NCBI RefSeq assembly: GCF_020184175.1
Contig: NC_065530.1
Location: 40,835,260-40,899,259 of the forward strand
Source: Aphis gossypii
Lineage: Eukaryota > Arthropoda > Insecta > Hemiptera > Aphididae
Reading direction: 5' to 3'
Length of the DNA: 64,000 bases
The notes below the pieces were generated by a model. It was given only the letters and a program-made list of their open reading frames with translations, was not told the origin of the DNA and made no database searches. Numbering within the stretch: the first letter of the stretch is position 1; each line of letters begins with the position of its first letter. The position numbers and the translations under genes were made by a program. Of the stretch, positions 50,085 to 61,799 are shown piece by piece.

Positions 50085-53000
50085 TTATTTTTTAGGAGCG
50101 CCATAAGCATCAGGCATTCTTTCAATGGTATACCTGGAAAATATTAAAATAATTAGAATAAATACAAATAAAAACCACAGTACACTTACCTTCTTTGAGC
50201 AATATACATAATTGGCACACCGGGAATTTTTCTAATACGTCTCTTTAAATCCCTATCACATGTAGCTACTATATAACATTTATGCTAAAAACAAAAATGC
50301 ATTTTATCAACTTTTATACTTAATATTTTTAATTTTATATCTAAATTCATATTAATCATGTACCTGGGTTACTCGTTGAACTAAACAATCATCAGCATAC
50401 GTGCCTGGATGCATACATTGTATTCTTTGGAATCGCGGATCTTTAACAATTTTTAATGCTATTTTATACTTTTGTCCCAATTTTTCCAATTCTCCAACAA
50501 TACAGTCTGTTACATAAGGTATACCTACAAACGAGAAATGTTTTAAAACTATTATAGAAACATTACAATGAAATACAGCTTACATTTAGCATATAAACAA
50601 TCCATCATATTTTGAACCACATCCATTTTATATTTTATGGAAAAACTGATAAAATTGGTATCTACTAAGATGTGATATGGAGGTCCTAACTGTGTGTTAA
50701 ACTGGAAAAACAATGCCGAACTTGTTTGAGCTCTGAAATTTTTTTTATGGTTATACAATGAATACATTTTATCATAATTAATAAAGTTTTAGTAATTACA
50801 CTTGACGAACTGTGACAGTTTTGTTTTCATTTATTTTTTTCTTTATAATAGTTCTTTTTTCTTCTTTTCTGTAAAAGAAACATCATTAAAAATTAAATAA
50901 TATTTTTTTAAGATTAAACAATAACATACATTCTTGTGTCTGTTGGTTTAATTGTCTTCTTCATAACAGCAAATTGTTTGTTAAGAATTTTTTTACTTTT
51001 CTTTGTCTTAGTCTGAAAATAATACATGTAATTTTTATAATGACTAAAATTCAGGCATATAGGATAATGGTTAAATTATTAGGTAATTTATAAGGACCCT
51101 ACATTACAGCAATAATTTTATTGTATAACTATTAGTGTATTAATTTTTAGAATAAACAGACATTTTACCTTTTACCACAATCAAATATGCTCAATTTCTT
51201 ATATTTTCCTATGAAATTAAAATAGATTATCATTTTTAAGCAATGGTTGAAGTGGGAGGGGATATGGAGGAATAGCATCCTACCACTTATTATAATCTAC
51301 ATTTATCATCCCTCTTCTTATAGGCATAGGTATGATACAGGCGTAATACAAACAATAGTATAAAAGTTGAGGCATCCTCTCACTTATTTTGAACCATTTA
51401 GATCACTGTTTTTAAGTCACTGCAACCCCTCAAATAACTTATGCTCAAATATTTACTTCTAAACATTATTATTTAGAGACTATAATAATTATAAACAGGG
51501 AAAAATACATAAAAAATGTCTGTTTTCTTCAGAAGGAAAATTAGGTAATTATTAATGATAAATGTATCGTAATTATTGAAAATTGAAATAAATTTAGCTA
51601 AATAACAATCAACAATAAGTGTTAAATAAAAATAGTTGTTTGTTATATGTTGAGTATAAATATACGTATATAATATATATACTATAACTATATATATGTA
51701 CAGAGTGATTCTTTTTAAAGGTAATACTAAATTATTCTGTTCAGTGACATCAGATTGATATGCGGTTTTTGAGAGGAGAATGCCTAAATACACATTTCTT
51801 GATGATTTTTACATTTATAAATCTTTTTGTGAGCACATGTGCATACAACTTACATAAATTATTATTATAATTTATAATTTTTTTTAATTGAAACAGATGT
51901 TTTTAATACCAAATTTGGATAGACCGAATTTTTTAAAGAAAATTTAGTCCTTATTACCATAGTTTTAAAACCAAAATTGACTAAATAACAACACGGTTAA
52001 ATTTTGATTAAAACTAATGAATTCACCAACAATCATCTTATAGACTTTTATGAATTGTCATGCAATTTTAAGAAGTTTTTTTTTGTATTCGTAGGCTTTC
52101 AAACATTTTCATAATTTTAATTATTTCTATTATTTAATTGGGTAAAACAATTTCTAATAACTATTAAGTATTTAATTAATTGTTCAAAATGTAGTCCATC
52201 ATTCTCCAGGCATGATTGAAATTGACGCATTACTTTACTTTGAGTAGCTGCTAATATCTGTTCTTTTTGAAATTCTTTTTGAGCATTTACAATTTTATTT
52301 TTGAGATCTTGAACATTTTAAAGTGTAGTTGAATACATTACATTCTTCAAATGTCCCCACAGAAAAAAAAGTAATAGTGTGAAATCTGGAGATCTTGGTT
52401 GCCAAGCTACTGCTCTATATGTACCCATCCATCGATTGCCAAATGTATTTTATAAATGCTCTCTTACAAAAATTGCATTGTGTGCAGGTGCTCCATCTTA
52501 TTGAAAAAATACATTATTTCTAGTCTAACGGTAAGTCATCCATGTATGTAAGTAAAACATCAGTTAGAAACTCCAAGTATCTTATCCCAGTAAGCGTACC
52601 ATTGTAAAAATATGGGCCGAGAAATTTCCTATTGAATAACCCACACCAAACATTACTTCCTCAAACTGATTGGTGATTTGTAACTGTGGTCCAATATGGA
52701 TTGTGATCAGCTCAATACTGCTTGTTTTGTTTATTAATGATACCGTTATCGGTGAACTTTGATTCGTCGGTCCAACAGATAAATTGTAAAATAGGTATCA
52801 GGTTCGTCATGTAATCGCACCATAAATCATGCAATAAATGTAAGCCTACGATTAGAATCACCTGGTACCAACTTTTATACTAAATCAGGCTTATACGGGT
52901 GTAATTTGTTTTTTTTAATAAAAAATTCCTATTTCATTACTTAAATTAATTATTGAAGATCGAGAGTTTAATTGAACATTTTCTAATACCTGCAATACAT

Positions 53001-54568
53001 TCTGTTCGTTTGCCTCTTTAATCTGCTGATTTTTCTTTAGTACATTATTACCATGCCTAGCAGGTAGTTCACCACTTTTTCTTAAAGCCGATTCAATTCG
53101 GAAAAAGTAATTGTTAGAAAGGTTATATCGCTCAGCTTAAAGTATAGCAAACTTTCATGAAGTTCGTTGACATTCATCAAAAACTAAAACCATATCTACG
53201 TTTTCACTGTTAGTTGGCATTTTAAAAATTCAATAAAATGCTTGCATTGAATACAAGTTTGAAACTTGTAATAACTTATAAATAAATCCTATAACTTAGC
53301 AGTTGGAATAAGTAACAATTGTCAGATTTATTCAGACTTTAAGAGTTTAAGAAAATATTATTAATCTAAACACTCCATACATACAATTCGGTTTAGTTAT
53401 AGGTCCTTACCCACTAAGCGAATAGTTCGCGCGCGGTCGCGATTTCAAATTGCCTCGAATTTTATTCGCTAGAACACAAAGCTTACACACTATACAATTT
53501 TACTAAAATTCGGCCCTAACCATAATGTTATTCGCTGGAAATTCGTTCCGAGTGAATAGACCCATTCAAACAACGTGTTTGATTTTAGTCGTTTTGGGAG
53601 AATGTTCGTCAAAAATTAAGCGTGCGCGAATAGTCGCGAATTTTATCTGCTCGCTTTATACAGAGTGAATGGTCTAATTTAATATATTAAGCTGTTATAA
53701 GCGAACGTTCACGGCGACAAATAAAATATTCTTGGAGATTACAAGTAATTATCCACCTTATAGCCGGGGCTATACACGGCTTTTCTGTCCAATTTAAAAC
53801 TCATTGTTTCTTATTGAAGTAGCTATAGAGTATACATAACGGAAGTAATACGCCGCGTTTTAATCAGCGGCGGAAAACGCCGGTCGGCTTGCATTTTAGC
53901 GGGCGAACGCCGAAGTAATATAAAAGCGACGTATTACGGACGTAGTGTATAGGTCCTCCGATATAAACCAACGTATTATCAATTCGACGGAAAACCGCCA
54001 CGGAATACGCCGTATGGCCGGAGCTTATAACGAAAAATAAAAACAAATGATAGAAATAATAATTTAAATTGAAACTTTAATACCTACTAGAAGTTATGAG
54101 AAATAAATCATATCAGTTTGTTTAATTATTTCTTTGAAATTAATTAACATTTACGTATAATTGCATTTAATTAATTGCTCAAAATTAAATTTAAATTATT
54201 TAATAATGTCTGAAAACCTACGAATACAAAAATAAAATACTTAAAATTGCATGACAGTTCATAATATTCTATAGGATGATGTTGAAAAATTCAATAATTT
54301 TAATCAACACTTGGCCGCGTTATCATTTGGTCAATTTTGGTTTTAGAGCTGTGGTAAAAAGAACCAAATTGACTTAAAAAATAAAATAATAATCAAAATA
54401 TTTTGAGCGGCCCACCGAGTTTTACTCGGTAGTTCGGCAGACCAATCCGTCTCTGCGAAAACCGCATATCAATCCGATGTCACTGGACAGAAAAATTTAG
54501 TGTTTCATTTAAAAGGAATCATACTGTATAAATATTGTTAAATATAGTAAAAATAAAATACTCACCAT
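50085..54568 (-). CDS. FCF1: rRNA-processing protein FCF1 (UTP24), PIN-domain nuclease
   Basis: Seven coding exons join in phase: 54566-54568 (the ATG alone, GTGAGT donor), 50930-51012, 50800-50868, 50584-50732, 50364-50524, 50190-50284 and 50085-50133. They give 202 residues; the family is about 198. The Lys-rich N-terminus fits nucleolar targeting. The PIN-domain marks include LGPPYHILVDTNF with the first catalytic Asp, MMDCLYAKC, ELEKLGQKY, GTYADDCLVQRV with an acidic pair, and ATCDRDLKRRIRKIPGVP. The C-terminus is ERMPDAYGAPKK. FCF1 works in the small-subunit processome and cleaves pre-rRNA to form the 18S 5' end. The first exon assignment is inference: it is the nearest ATG with a donor in phase. 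The first intron is 3.55 kb and mostly a transposon. Confidence 0.92.
52150..53220 (-). pseudogene. Dead mariner/IS630-type transposase
   Basis: The reading frame would start at the ATG at 53218-53220, with an N-terminal helix-turn-helix-like segment (ERYNLSNN, RIESALRKSGELPARHG) of the DUF4817 type. It is followed by a DDE-type catalytic core with the block DGAPAHNAIFVREHL, then RSPDFT and FFLWGHLKN. In-frame stops interrupt the core (one just before DGAPAH, one after REHL), further stops occur upstream, and the residue before FFLWG that is usually Asp is Leu. It is therefore inactive. Confidence 0.8.
53400..53700. repeat. CpG-rich inserted repeat inside the mariner-type element
   Basis: The edges carry related inverted words, GCGAATAGTTCGCGCGCG at the left and GCGCGAATAGTCGCGAATT at the right. 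GC content is far above the flanks. It has no coding frame and is probably a nested non-autonomous element. Confidence 0.5.
53761..54027. mobile_element. GC-rich MITE-like insertion nested in the mariner-type element
   Basis: The left end TAGCCGGGGCTATACACGGC and the right end GCCGTATGGCCGGAGCTTA are imperfect inverted repeats. Inside are further inverted words (ACGCCG and CGGCGT types). About 267 bp, non-coding. Confidence 0.6.
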
Positions 54569-57500
54569 TTTAAACAGTCAAATATAATAATGGTAATTTA
54601 AATACTTAATATAACAATAATAATATTATACTTAATTTTGCATTATACACTTGAATACTTGATGTCTTGATTATAATGATTTTGCTTGTTATCATTATCA
54701 GATAAGCATAATAACACTGTAAGACGGAGTCACGTGTGTTTTATCACTTGCGGTTTGAAACAAAAACAGATAAACAGATTTGCCAACGTAACACAACAAA
54801 CAGTACTAAAAAAGTAGAAAGAAATAAGTTCAGACTCGTTTTTAAAATTTTAACTGCATCTCTGACAATTAGCTAATAAATATTAAATAGTCGATTACGG
54901 ATTAGGTAAGTAAATATGTAAGCATACTGTAACTACTAACTTTTAAATTCACGTTGATATGTAATTAAAGTTTATACTTAATAATTTATTTCTAGTCACC
55001 CGTCACCTAATAAAAGTAAAATCATAAATAACAGTATCCGCAAAAATCTATTTTGATATAATAACATAATATGCAGGCATTATTTCCATTATTTTATTTA
55101 GCGTTAAAACCTACATAATATGATAATAATTAATATGGATTTAGTCATATAGATATTGACATTATACCCGAGTATAACTAGGCGAGGTTAAGTATTTATA
55201 TAGTTTATGGCCATGGAAGTGTTCAAGTGTACATAATTTGTGCACCTAATTTATTTTTATTTTAAAATGTAAAATGGTAATCGCGTACAAGACGAAGTTA
55301 TATGATTAATTGTCTACTGATGGTACATACGGTAATACCTATTTATGTAGGTATTTCACAGATACAAAGTACGAGGTAAAAGTATTTTTTATATTTTTTT
55401 ATGAATTAAATATGATAATATCTATAACATACATAATTTCTTAACACATTGATAGAAATTGTGAGTAAACTGCTTATGAAAAAATTTGTATGTATATACA
55501 ATATACATTGTGTTCACCGATTTAGGGAACACTGAATTTCTCGGCCGGATTTTTTTTGGAATAAGTCAATTTTTTTTTTTACAAACTGGTAGTATATAAA
55601 TACACATTTTTCGATATATTTCATCCATTAACTATTTTGATAAATCCGTAAGTTATCTATAGGTACAAATTTGAAATATATAAATACTTATACAAGTTAT
55701 GGGTAATGTAGTATGTCACTATGTCAGTATTACTATATGTATATTACCATTTAGTATTTACCATTCTAAAATTATATCCAAATATCCAATGCATAGTAGG
55801 GTGATCCTTATTATTCATTTGTGATTTTTTTTCAGATTACCCCTTCTTAAAAAGTAAAAACAAAAAAATCATATAATAAAGTTTCATGTAAATTCTTTAA
55901 TTTTAACCCGTACCACAAAACTTAAAAAATAGACATTTTTCAGTAGGTATTATTAATTTTTTTAATATTTTTAAACATAACTTTATGAAAACAATGTTAC
56001 AACAATTCGTTAAGACACAAATGATAAAAAACTAAATTTACTAAAATTTGTTTCCTGCATATTAGTTTGCAAATATTTTACTTTTTCAAAAATATTTTAA
56101 TCGAAATTAAGGTTAAAAAAAAAAATCTTAAAAATTGAGATATTTTTCATTATATTATATGCTTTACCATATATGTCTATGTATACGATTATACGAATAC
56201 AATATAGTATAGGTACAATAATTAATTATTGATATTATCATTGAGGGAATTATGGAATGTTTGTTAATTTTATTATTTTTTTCACGAATTACTTTAAATT
56301 GTTTAAATTAATTTTTCAAAGTTTAGGTAAACCTAAACAAAATCTTAAATAAAGTATTCAGCAACAATAATCTATTAAATTATTTGACATCAATTTATCA
56401 TATAGTTCAACTTTGTTAAGTCTAGGATTTTATTTTTATCTTTATTTAATAAAAATATATTATTATCTTTATATTTATAATGAAAATATAATTTCATACT
56501 TTTAATTAATAAATAGATATTATAGGTAATAAATGATATTTGAAAATAATATTAAACTAAAAGGTAATAAATAAATTATGTTTGTATTATTATTATAAAC
56601 TATTCATTAAAAATTTTTATTTTTATTTTTATACTTCAGTATAAATTTATAATAATGTGTTAAGAGATATCTAAAAATAAATACTATAGATATTTTATAC
56701 TTAATTACGTTTCTCTAAATCTAAAATATCAAATTCAGTATTATAATATACATATACTCATTATGATGGTTATTTTGACCATACTTTGACGTACTTATGT
56801 AGTAGGACTTGGGTGCTTAATCCACCAAATAATCAATAACTATTAATTACTTATTTCAAAGGACTTAGGTACAGCTTATTAAAAAAAAATATTAAGACTT
56901 AAGCTAACCACATCTTAAACTATATTTATTTATCATCATTTATATATACATTGGGTATACATGTAAATATGAAATAACTATAATTACGATTTGTAAACAA
57001 ATTAAGTTTTTCTTCAATAATTTTTAAACGTTAGGACAGAAAAATGTTCCAAACATCAAACTTGAGTTGTGACACTAAAGCGGGCTTATACGATTAATAT
57101 AAAATTTATTCATGATGTAAAAAATATACCTAATATATTGTTAATAATATTTTTTTATAAGGTGAATGTTAACGAAGTTATATGTAGACTATCTGACTAT
57201 ATATACATTCAAGACATTTTTGAGTATTCAAATCAAGGTCAAAAAAAATTACTTTTACTCAATAGGCTTTCAACTGTAAAAAACAACATAATAAACTACG
57301 TCATGTTAAAATGGTTAACCACAACGCATTCCGTTTGTTCTGAACTCCAGACTCGTCTGAACCTGCAATGCATCTTGTAAATAAACACTTTACATCTATA
57401 CCGGTTTAACAAAAAAAATTCGAGGAGTAAAGCAGTGTATATTACATAGAGAAGTTTGACGTATTGTAGTCTAATATAAAAATATAAAGACATAAAGTGG

Positions 57501-57660
57501 ACAACGACATCCTATATTGAAGAATACAGACTAAAGTCATGTTTTAAGCTTTTATGTGCATTGACTGCAGAAGCTTTGTGGGTATACTGGTATACACTAT
57601 TATACACTACACGTCTAACTATTTTATATGCTTTTAATATTGTTTCTTAGGCACAGGTCA
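54569..57660. other. FCF1 upstream region and intergenic AT-rich DNA
   Basis: The first few hundred bases must hold the FCF1 promoter; no clear element was recognised. The remainder, to about 57.6 kb, shows no convincing exon. The frame at 57069-57380 is open but lacks any recognised domain. Confidence 0.4.
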
Positions 57661-57675
57661 GTCGTATAATAGCCG

Positions 57676-57733
57676 TATATAAGCTACAGAACCGAACCTT
57701 CATCGCGAGTTTGTCGGGACAACGTCTCAACAG
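57676..57733 (+). promoter_or_regulatory. Candidate TATA promoter and non-coding first exon
   Basis: TATATAAG at 57676-57683 is followed about 25-30 bases later by a CTTCATCG initiator-like stretch. A 5' splice donor, CAG followed by GTATAA, begins at 57734. Base composition turns GC-rich just here. Together they suggest the transcription start of the gene whose first coding exon lies at 59726, but no expression evidence is available. Confidence 0.4.
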
Positions 57734-58199
57734 GTATAATATACAATAACTAAACACGGGCGTCGTCTATATATTTATATTAGGTATTCTTATATATATA
57801 TAATTTAAAATTGACCTAGTATACATAATAATATGATGTACAAACGAGTTTAAACAACGTTATGAATTCTACGGACGTTCATTTTTCATTGTAATATATT
57901 ATATACGAACTATATGTCTATATTTTAAATAATATTATATTATTTATATGTGACCGATTATTGACACCATAATATACGCTACAGGACTGCGGGGGAAGTG
58001 CTTAAACGTTTTCGAAAAAATAAAATATAACATATAATAATAATAGGTATTATATTGGCAGAATAATAAATAAAATCATTTTTTAATAAAGACAATAATA
58101 TCGTTTGCAGGAGTTGTCACATTTGATCGTAAATAATATCTTAACACAGGTTAGGTTAGACTACCACTCATATTGTACTGAATACGTATGTATATGCGG

Positions 58200-59725
58200 T
58201 ATGTAAAAACGCGGTATAACAATATTTTATAATATGCGCGCGTCGGTCTGTAGCGCCGCCTGGTATAATGTATATAGTGTCAGGGGGCTGGCCCACGCGC
58301 CCTTTCACGCGGCGATCCTTCTTTTAGTACGCGCGCACATTCTCGCGCATTCATTCACTAAACAACAACAACAACAACGCCACCGCTACCCGTCGGTCGT
58401 CATGCGCGGGGGGGTTCTTATGTGAGGCGGCGGAGACCACTGTTCGGTGCTCGTTATATAGACGTTGTTATATTATATATACGTCTTCAACGTTCGTGGG
58501 ACGATGGTGTGTGCGTACCACCGGACGTGCCACAGACCACGATGATATTATCGTCAATGGGTATACCGTCGTCGTTGACCGACGCATCCCCCCCACCAGA
58601 TATATGTCCCGTAAATCAGAGCGGTTTGACGAGCGTATTATTTTTGAACCCGCGAAATTGCTGGCATCGGTGTTTTAGAGATCTCAAAAAAATTCGTTCG
58701 AGGAATTCGATTTTCTGCTGAAAAACGAAGAAATTTACGAGTACAACGACTACGGGCCGTCGGCTGCAGCTCGCCCGGCGGTCGGTCCCCGGGGCCGGGG
58801 CGCGCGCGCGGTCAGCTGGCCCGGCCGGCGCACGCGCGCACACTGCACGCCGGTCGTCGCGTAAACACGCGCGTTCGTACGGCGACGAGGCCGTGACCGA
58901 CGAACGTGGCGGCGCGGGGGAGGCGGTGTGGCGATGACGGTTTCGGATCGGGGGGGGGGCCGGGCGTAGTAAAATGTATACAACAACGGGATTTACTACA
59001 AAGTGTATGTTCTATAGATACTATTATTATTATTATTATTATTATTATCATCACCGTCGTCGTGCGCGCGCGCGTGTGTACGTGTGTATGGTCGTGTGTG
59101 TGTGTGTGTGTGTGTTATTATGCGGAAGGTGTACACGGGGCGTGCGCGAGCAGTCCTTTGTGCGCGACTTACGAACTGGCGGGCGGGTAGGACGGGGGGA
59201 ACCTAAGGAGGCGGGCGGGTGGTCTCGACTGGCTCACGGCGCACGATCTGCCGCCGCCGCCGCCGCTTGGTTTTTCACACATCTTCCCGGCGCGGACGAC
59301 GGGACACAGTACGAGCACAGCGTTCGAACGTCACCGCACGAGATCGCCTCTCTCCCGTCGCTGCATAATTTGTTGGTCGGTGGTGTGTTCTAATCGAGAC
59401 GGCGATTGCACATTACTATAATATAATAATATACTACTATAAATAATAATATTGATATTGTCGTCACGCGTTTCTTCCGTTCGGCGGTACCCGTTCCCGC
59501 GACTACCGGTCTCGGTGTGTGCAGTTCTCGTCGCAACATTAATAAAACCGATATCCGTGCCGGTCGTCGGCGGTCCCGACGTCGTATTGTTATGATTGCC
59601 GTAGCCGTCGCAACGATCCCGTCGCCGGCGGACGGCTAACATCCGCGGCGCAGCACGACGTTGTCGTAAACCGGAAGTTGCGGGCGCGCGCGACCCGGGA
59701 AGGGTTGGTCGACGACGGGCGGCGA
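58200..59725 (+). promoter_or_regulatory. CpG-rich promoter/5' UTR region with microsatellites
   Basis: GC and CpG content rises sharply from the surrounding AT-rich level. It holds CAA repeats (58363-58378), TTA repeats (59021-59048), a GT run (59094-59115) and GCC repeats (59250-59264). In the frame of the ATG at 59726 the region is closed by stops at 59540-59545, so it is leader rather than coding there. Many overlapping GC-rich frames are composition artefacts. Confidence 0.5.
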
Positions 59726-59794
59726 ATGATGCTCAAATTTGTCACGCACAAACTGAAGACTCACAGCCTCGAAGATCACCGAAGACCTTCCAAG
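59726..59794 (+). CDS. First coding exon of an unrecognised gene continuing past the window
   Basis: ATG at 59726 (a second ATG follows directly) opens 23 codons, MMLKFVTHKLKTHSLEDH then RRPSK, ending at an AAG/GTAAAT donor at 59794. The nearest upstream in-frame stops are at 59540-59545 with no ATG between, so this is the first possible start in the frame. The peptide is basic with no signal sequence. The next exon should begin in phase 0 and was not found before 64000. The CpG-rich leader and long AT-rich intron suit a regulated insect gene with a large first intron. Family not recognised. Confidence 0.55.
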
Positions 59795-59843
59795 GTAAAT
59801 AAGATTCCGACGGCATCGGCCGTTCGCGTTTACGACACACGCC

Positions 59844-59911
59844 AGTAGTAGTAGCAACGACCGTAGTAGTCGTAGTATTACAGTAGTAATAATAGTAATA
59901 GTAGTAGTAGT

Positions 59912-59950
<39 letters not shown>

Positions 59951-59972
59951 ATAGTATAGTAATGTAGTAGTA
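59844..59972. repeat. (GTA)n microsatellite at the start of the intron
   Basis: An interrupted then pure AGT/GTA trinucleotide run begins about 50 bases after the splice donor at 59794. Confidence 0.9.
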
Positions 59973-60059
59973 AACACTAATGATAATAATATATAAATTA
60001 AATATTATTACCGAGTTATTATTACTATATTAATACCATTATTGTTATTTTTTTATTTA

Positions 60060-61500
60060 TTTATTTATTTTTTTGATAACGCGTACACAAAGGTTGCCCC
60101 TTCCCCTTCGGACAACCCCTCCCCTATCCTACCAATCGGTCGGTCATCCCCACTGCGAACAAAGGAACGCGCGCGCTCGTGTGCGTGACATTTTCTCTCC
60201 ACCTCGGCCCACCACCGCCGCCGCCGCCGTTGATTCTCTTTCATCGTACGCGCGCGCGCTCGCGTGTGTTTGCGCGTATTCATCAGCTGATCGCGCGCGT
60301 AGGTACCTCACTGATAGTATGTGACCGCTGCCGCGGCGGCGCACTGTCTATTTTTAATCGAATACTATTTATTATTATTATTATTGCGTGCGTGCACTAC
60401 GCTACGTTACGATAACCGGTAACCGTGTACTATAATATTATACGATAACGGCTGGTTCGTAGCGTACGACGGCTTTATTCCGTCCGTCGGGACGTCTTTC
60501 CCATACGCAGTACGTCCGCGACGATAATATCGCCGTCGTTCGGTCTTCGGCGTGATAACGCACACGACACCGATACGATGCACAAAATTAACGTGTAATA
60601 ACAAAACACATTTATCCACGAACCGCCGCGATAGGTAGGTACCGATAATAAATAATAACATCGCAACGCGCATAATAATATTGTTATTGTACGGTCGCCG
60701 GCGACGCGGCGTATCCGGTTATCGCCTACGCTCGTCGTAATATTATTACTCTTTTCATCATTTCCTACCCGAGTGTTACGACAATAATAATAATAATTAA
60801 TATTTAATATTAAATATTATTATTGTCGTCGCTTTTTCCCCTCCGACCGATCGCCGCAGAGTAGTTGTTGTTGTAGTCGTCATCGTCGGTCGGCGCGCAG
60901 CACACGCGAATACGAGCGATTCGTCCGGTGACCGTAGCCGGCCGGTAAATAGCTGCTGCAATCGAGCGAGTCGCGTTCGGTTTCGCCGTCGTCGGACGCA
61001 GTGAGGAGCGCGTGTTGTCGTCGCGCTGCGGTGGTCCTCGTCCAAAAACACTTTCGCCGAAAGTTCGCGAAAGCTTTTTATCGGACGCTGTTGCGGCACA
61101 ACCGGTATACTCATAACTTTCGACTTACAGGTTGGGACTTGTTTCTAAATATTCGTACACGGTTTCACACCTGCCCACCGACGATTTTTTTTTTTTTTGC
61201 TTTTGTTCCCGAGACTAGCACGCGTAGCGGTCAAGAGGACGTCGGCGGCAATTACCTATATTTTGTTTTCGCTTTCCGTCTCACGCGCGACGTCACTAAC
61301 AATTTGCGCGTTACGGCTTTCGTGTTCGAGCGAGTTCGCCTGTTGTGCGTGTTTGTGAGTTAGATTTCCGACGACGTTTCGATTTTTCAGTGAGCGTTTT
61401 TAAATTGTTATTTTTTACATCATAGGTAGATGCGTTACTCGTCGTGGCTTGTTTATAATTTGAAATATCGCGAGACGCACTGCAAACTCGGATGACGTTC
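60060..61500 (+). promoter_or_regulatory. Second CpG-rich block, possible alternative promoter
   Basis: Another GC/CpG-rich stretch with CCGCCGCCGCCGCC (near 60216) and GCGCGCGC words and a GACGTCAC (CRE-like) site near 61289. It has a GTGAGT donor-like site at about 61354. It lies inside the presumed first intron. It may be an alternative first exon of the same gene. Confidence 0.35.
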
Positions 61501-61799
61501 TCGATTTCAATTTTGATTTCAAAGTCATAACGCAGAATCGGGTTCTAGCGTAATGCGGACGGTAGGGTAGAAGACCTGAGCTTTGTTAAGTCGAGAACCT
61601 TGGCCAGAAAGAGAAAAAAACAGTAAATAGTGCGACGATCGACGTATCGATCGACAATCGTTGTACCAATACTAAGAATTCTGTTTCTGTTGACTGTATG
61701 TTTGCAACTTTTTTTGCACTTGATTTTCGGAGCATTGGAATCGCGTCGACCAAAAAAATTCTTCTCGTTTTTAAAACTATTCTATTTCAATGCCTTATC

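Larger units (their letters stand above)
51701..54526 (-). mobile_element. Degenerate Tc1/mariner-type element with long terminal inverted repeats in FCF1 intron 1
   Basis: The left end begins CAGAGTGATTC, and the right end, reversed, begins CAGTATGATTCC; both are flanked by TA (51699-51700 and 54527-54528). The inverted similarity resumes inward, for example ACCAAAATTGAC and CATGCAATTTTAAG blocks on both sides, so the terminal repeats span roughly 480 bp each. The element is 2.8 kb. It encloses a dead transposase and two GC-rich insertions, and its right end lies 39 bases from the FCF1 exon 1 donor. Confidence 0.8.

Noticed and set aside
57069..57380. 103-codon plus-strand frame
   Set aside because: AT-driven composition, no recognised motif, and no leader or splice features.
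58234..59393. Several GC-rich plus-strand frames of 60-139 codons
   Set aside because: They overlap in multiple frames, consist of simple-repeat products (Gln, Tyr, Val runs) and lack splice or domain support.
59331..61114. Minus-strand Arg/Thr-rich frames in the CpG-rich blocks
   Set aside because: CpG-rich DNA yields open frames on both strands; no homology or start context was seen.
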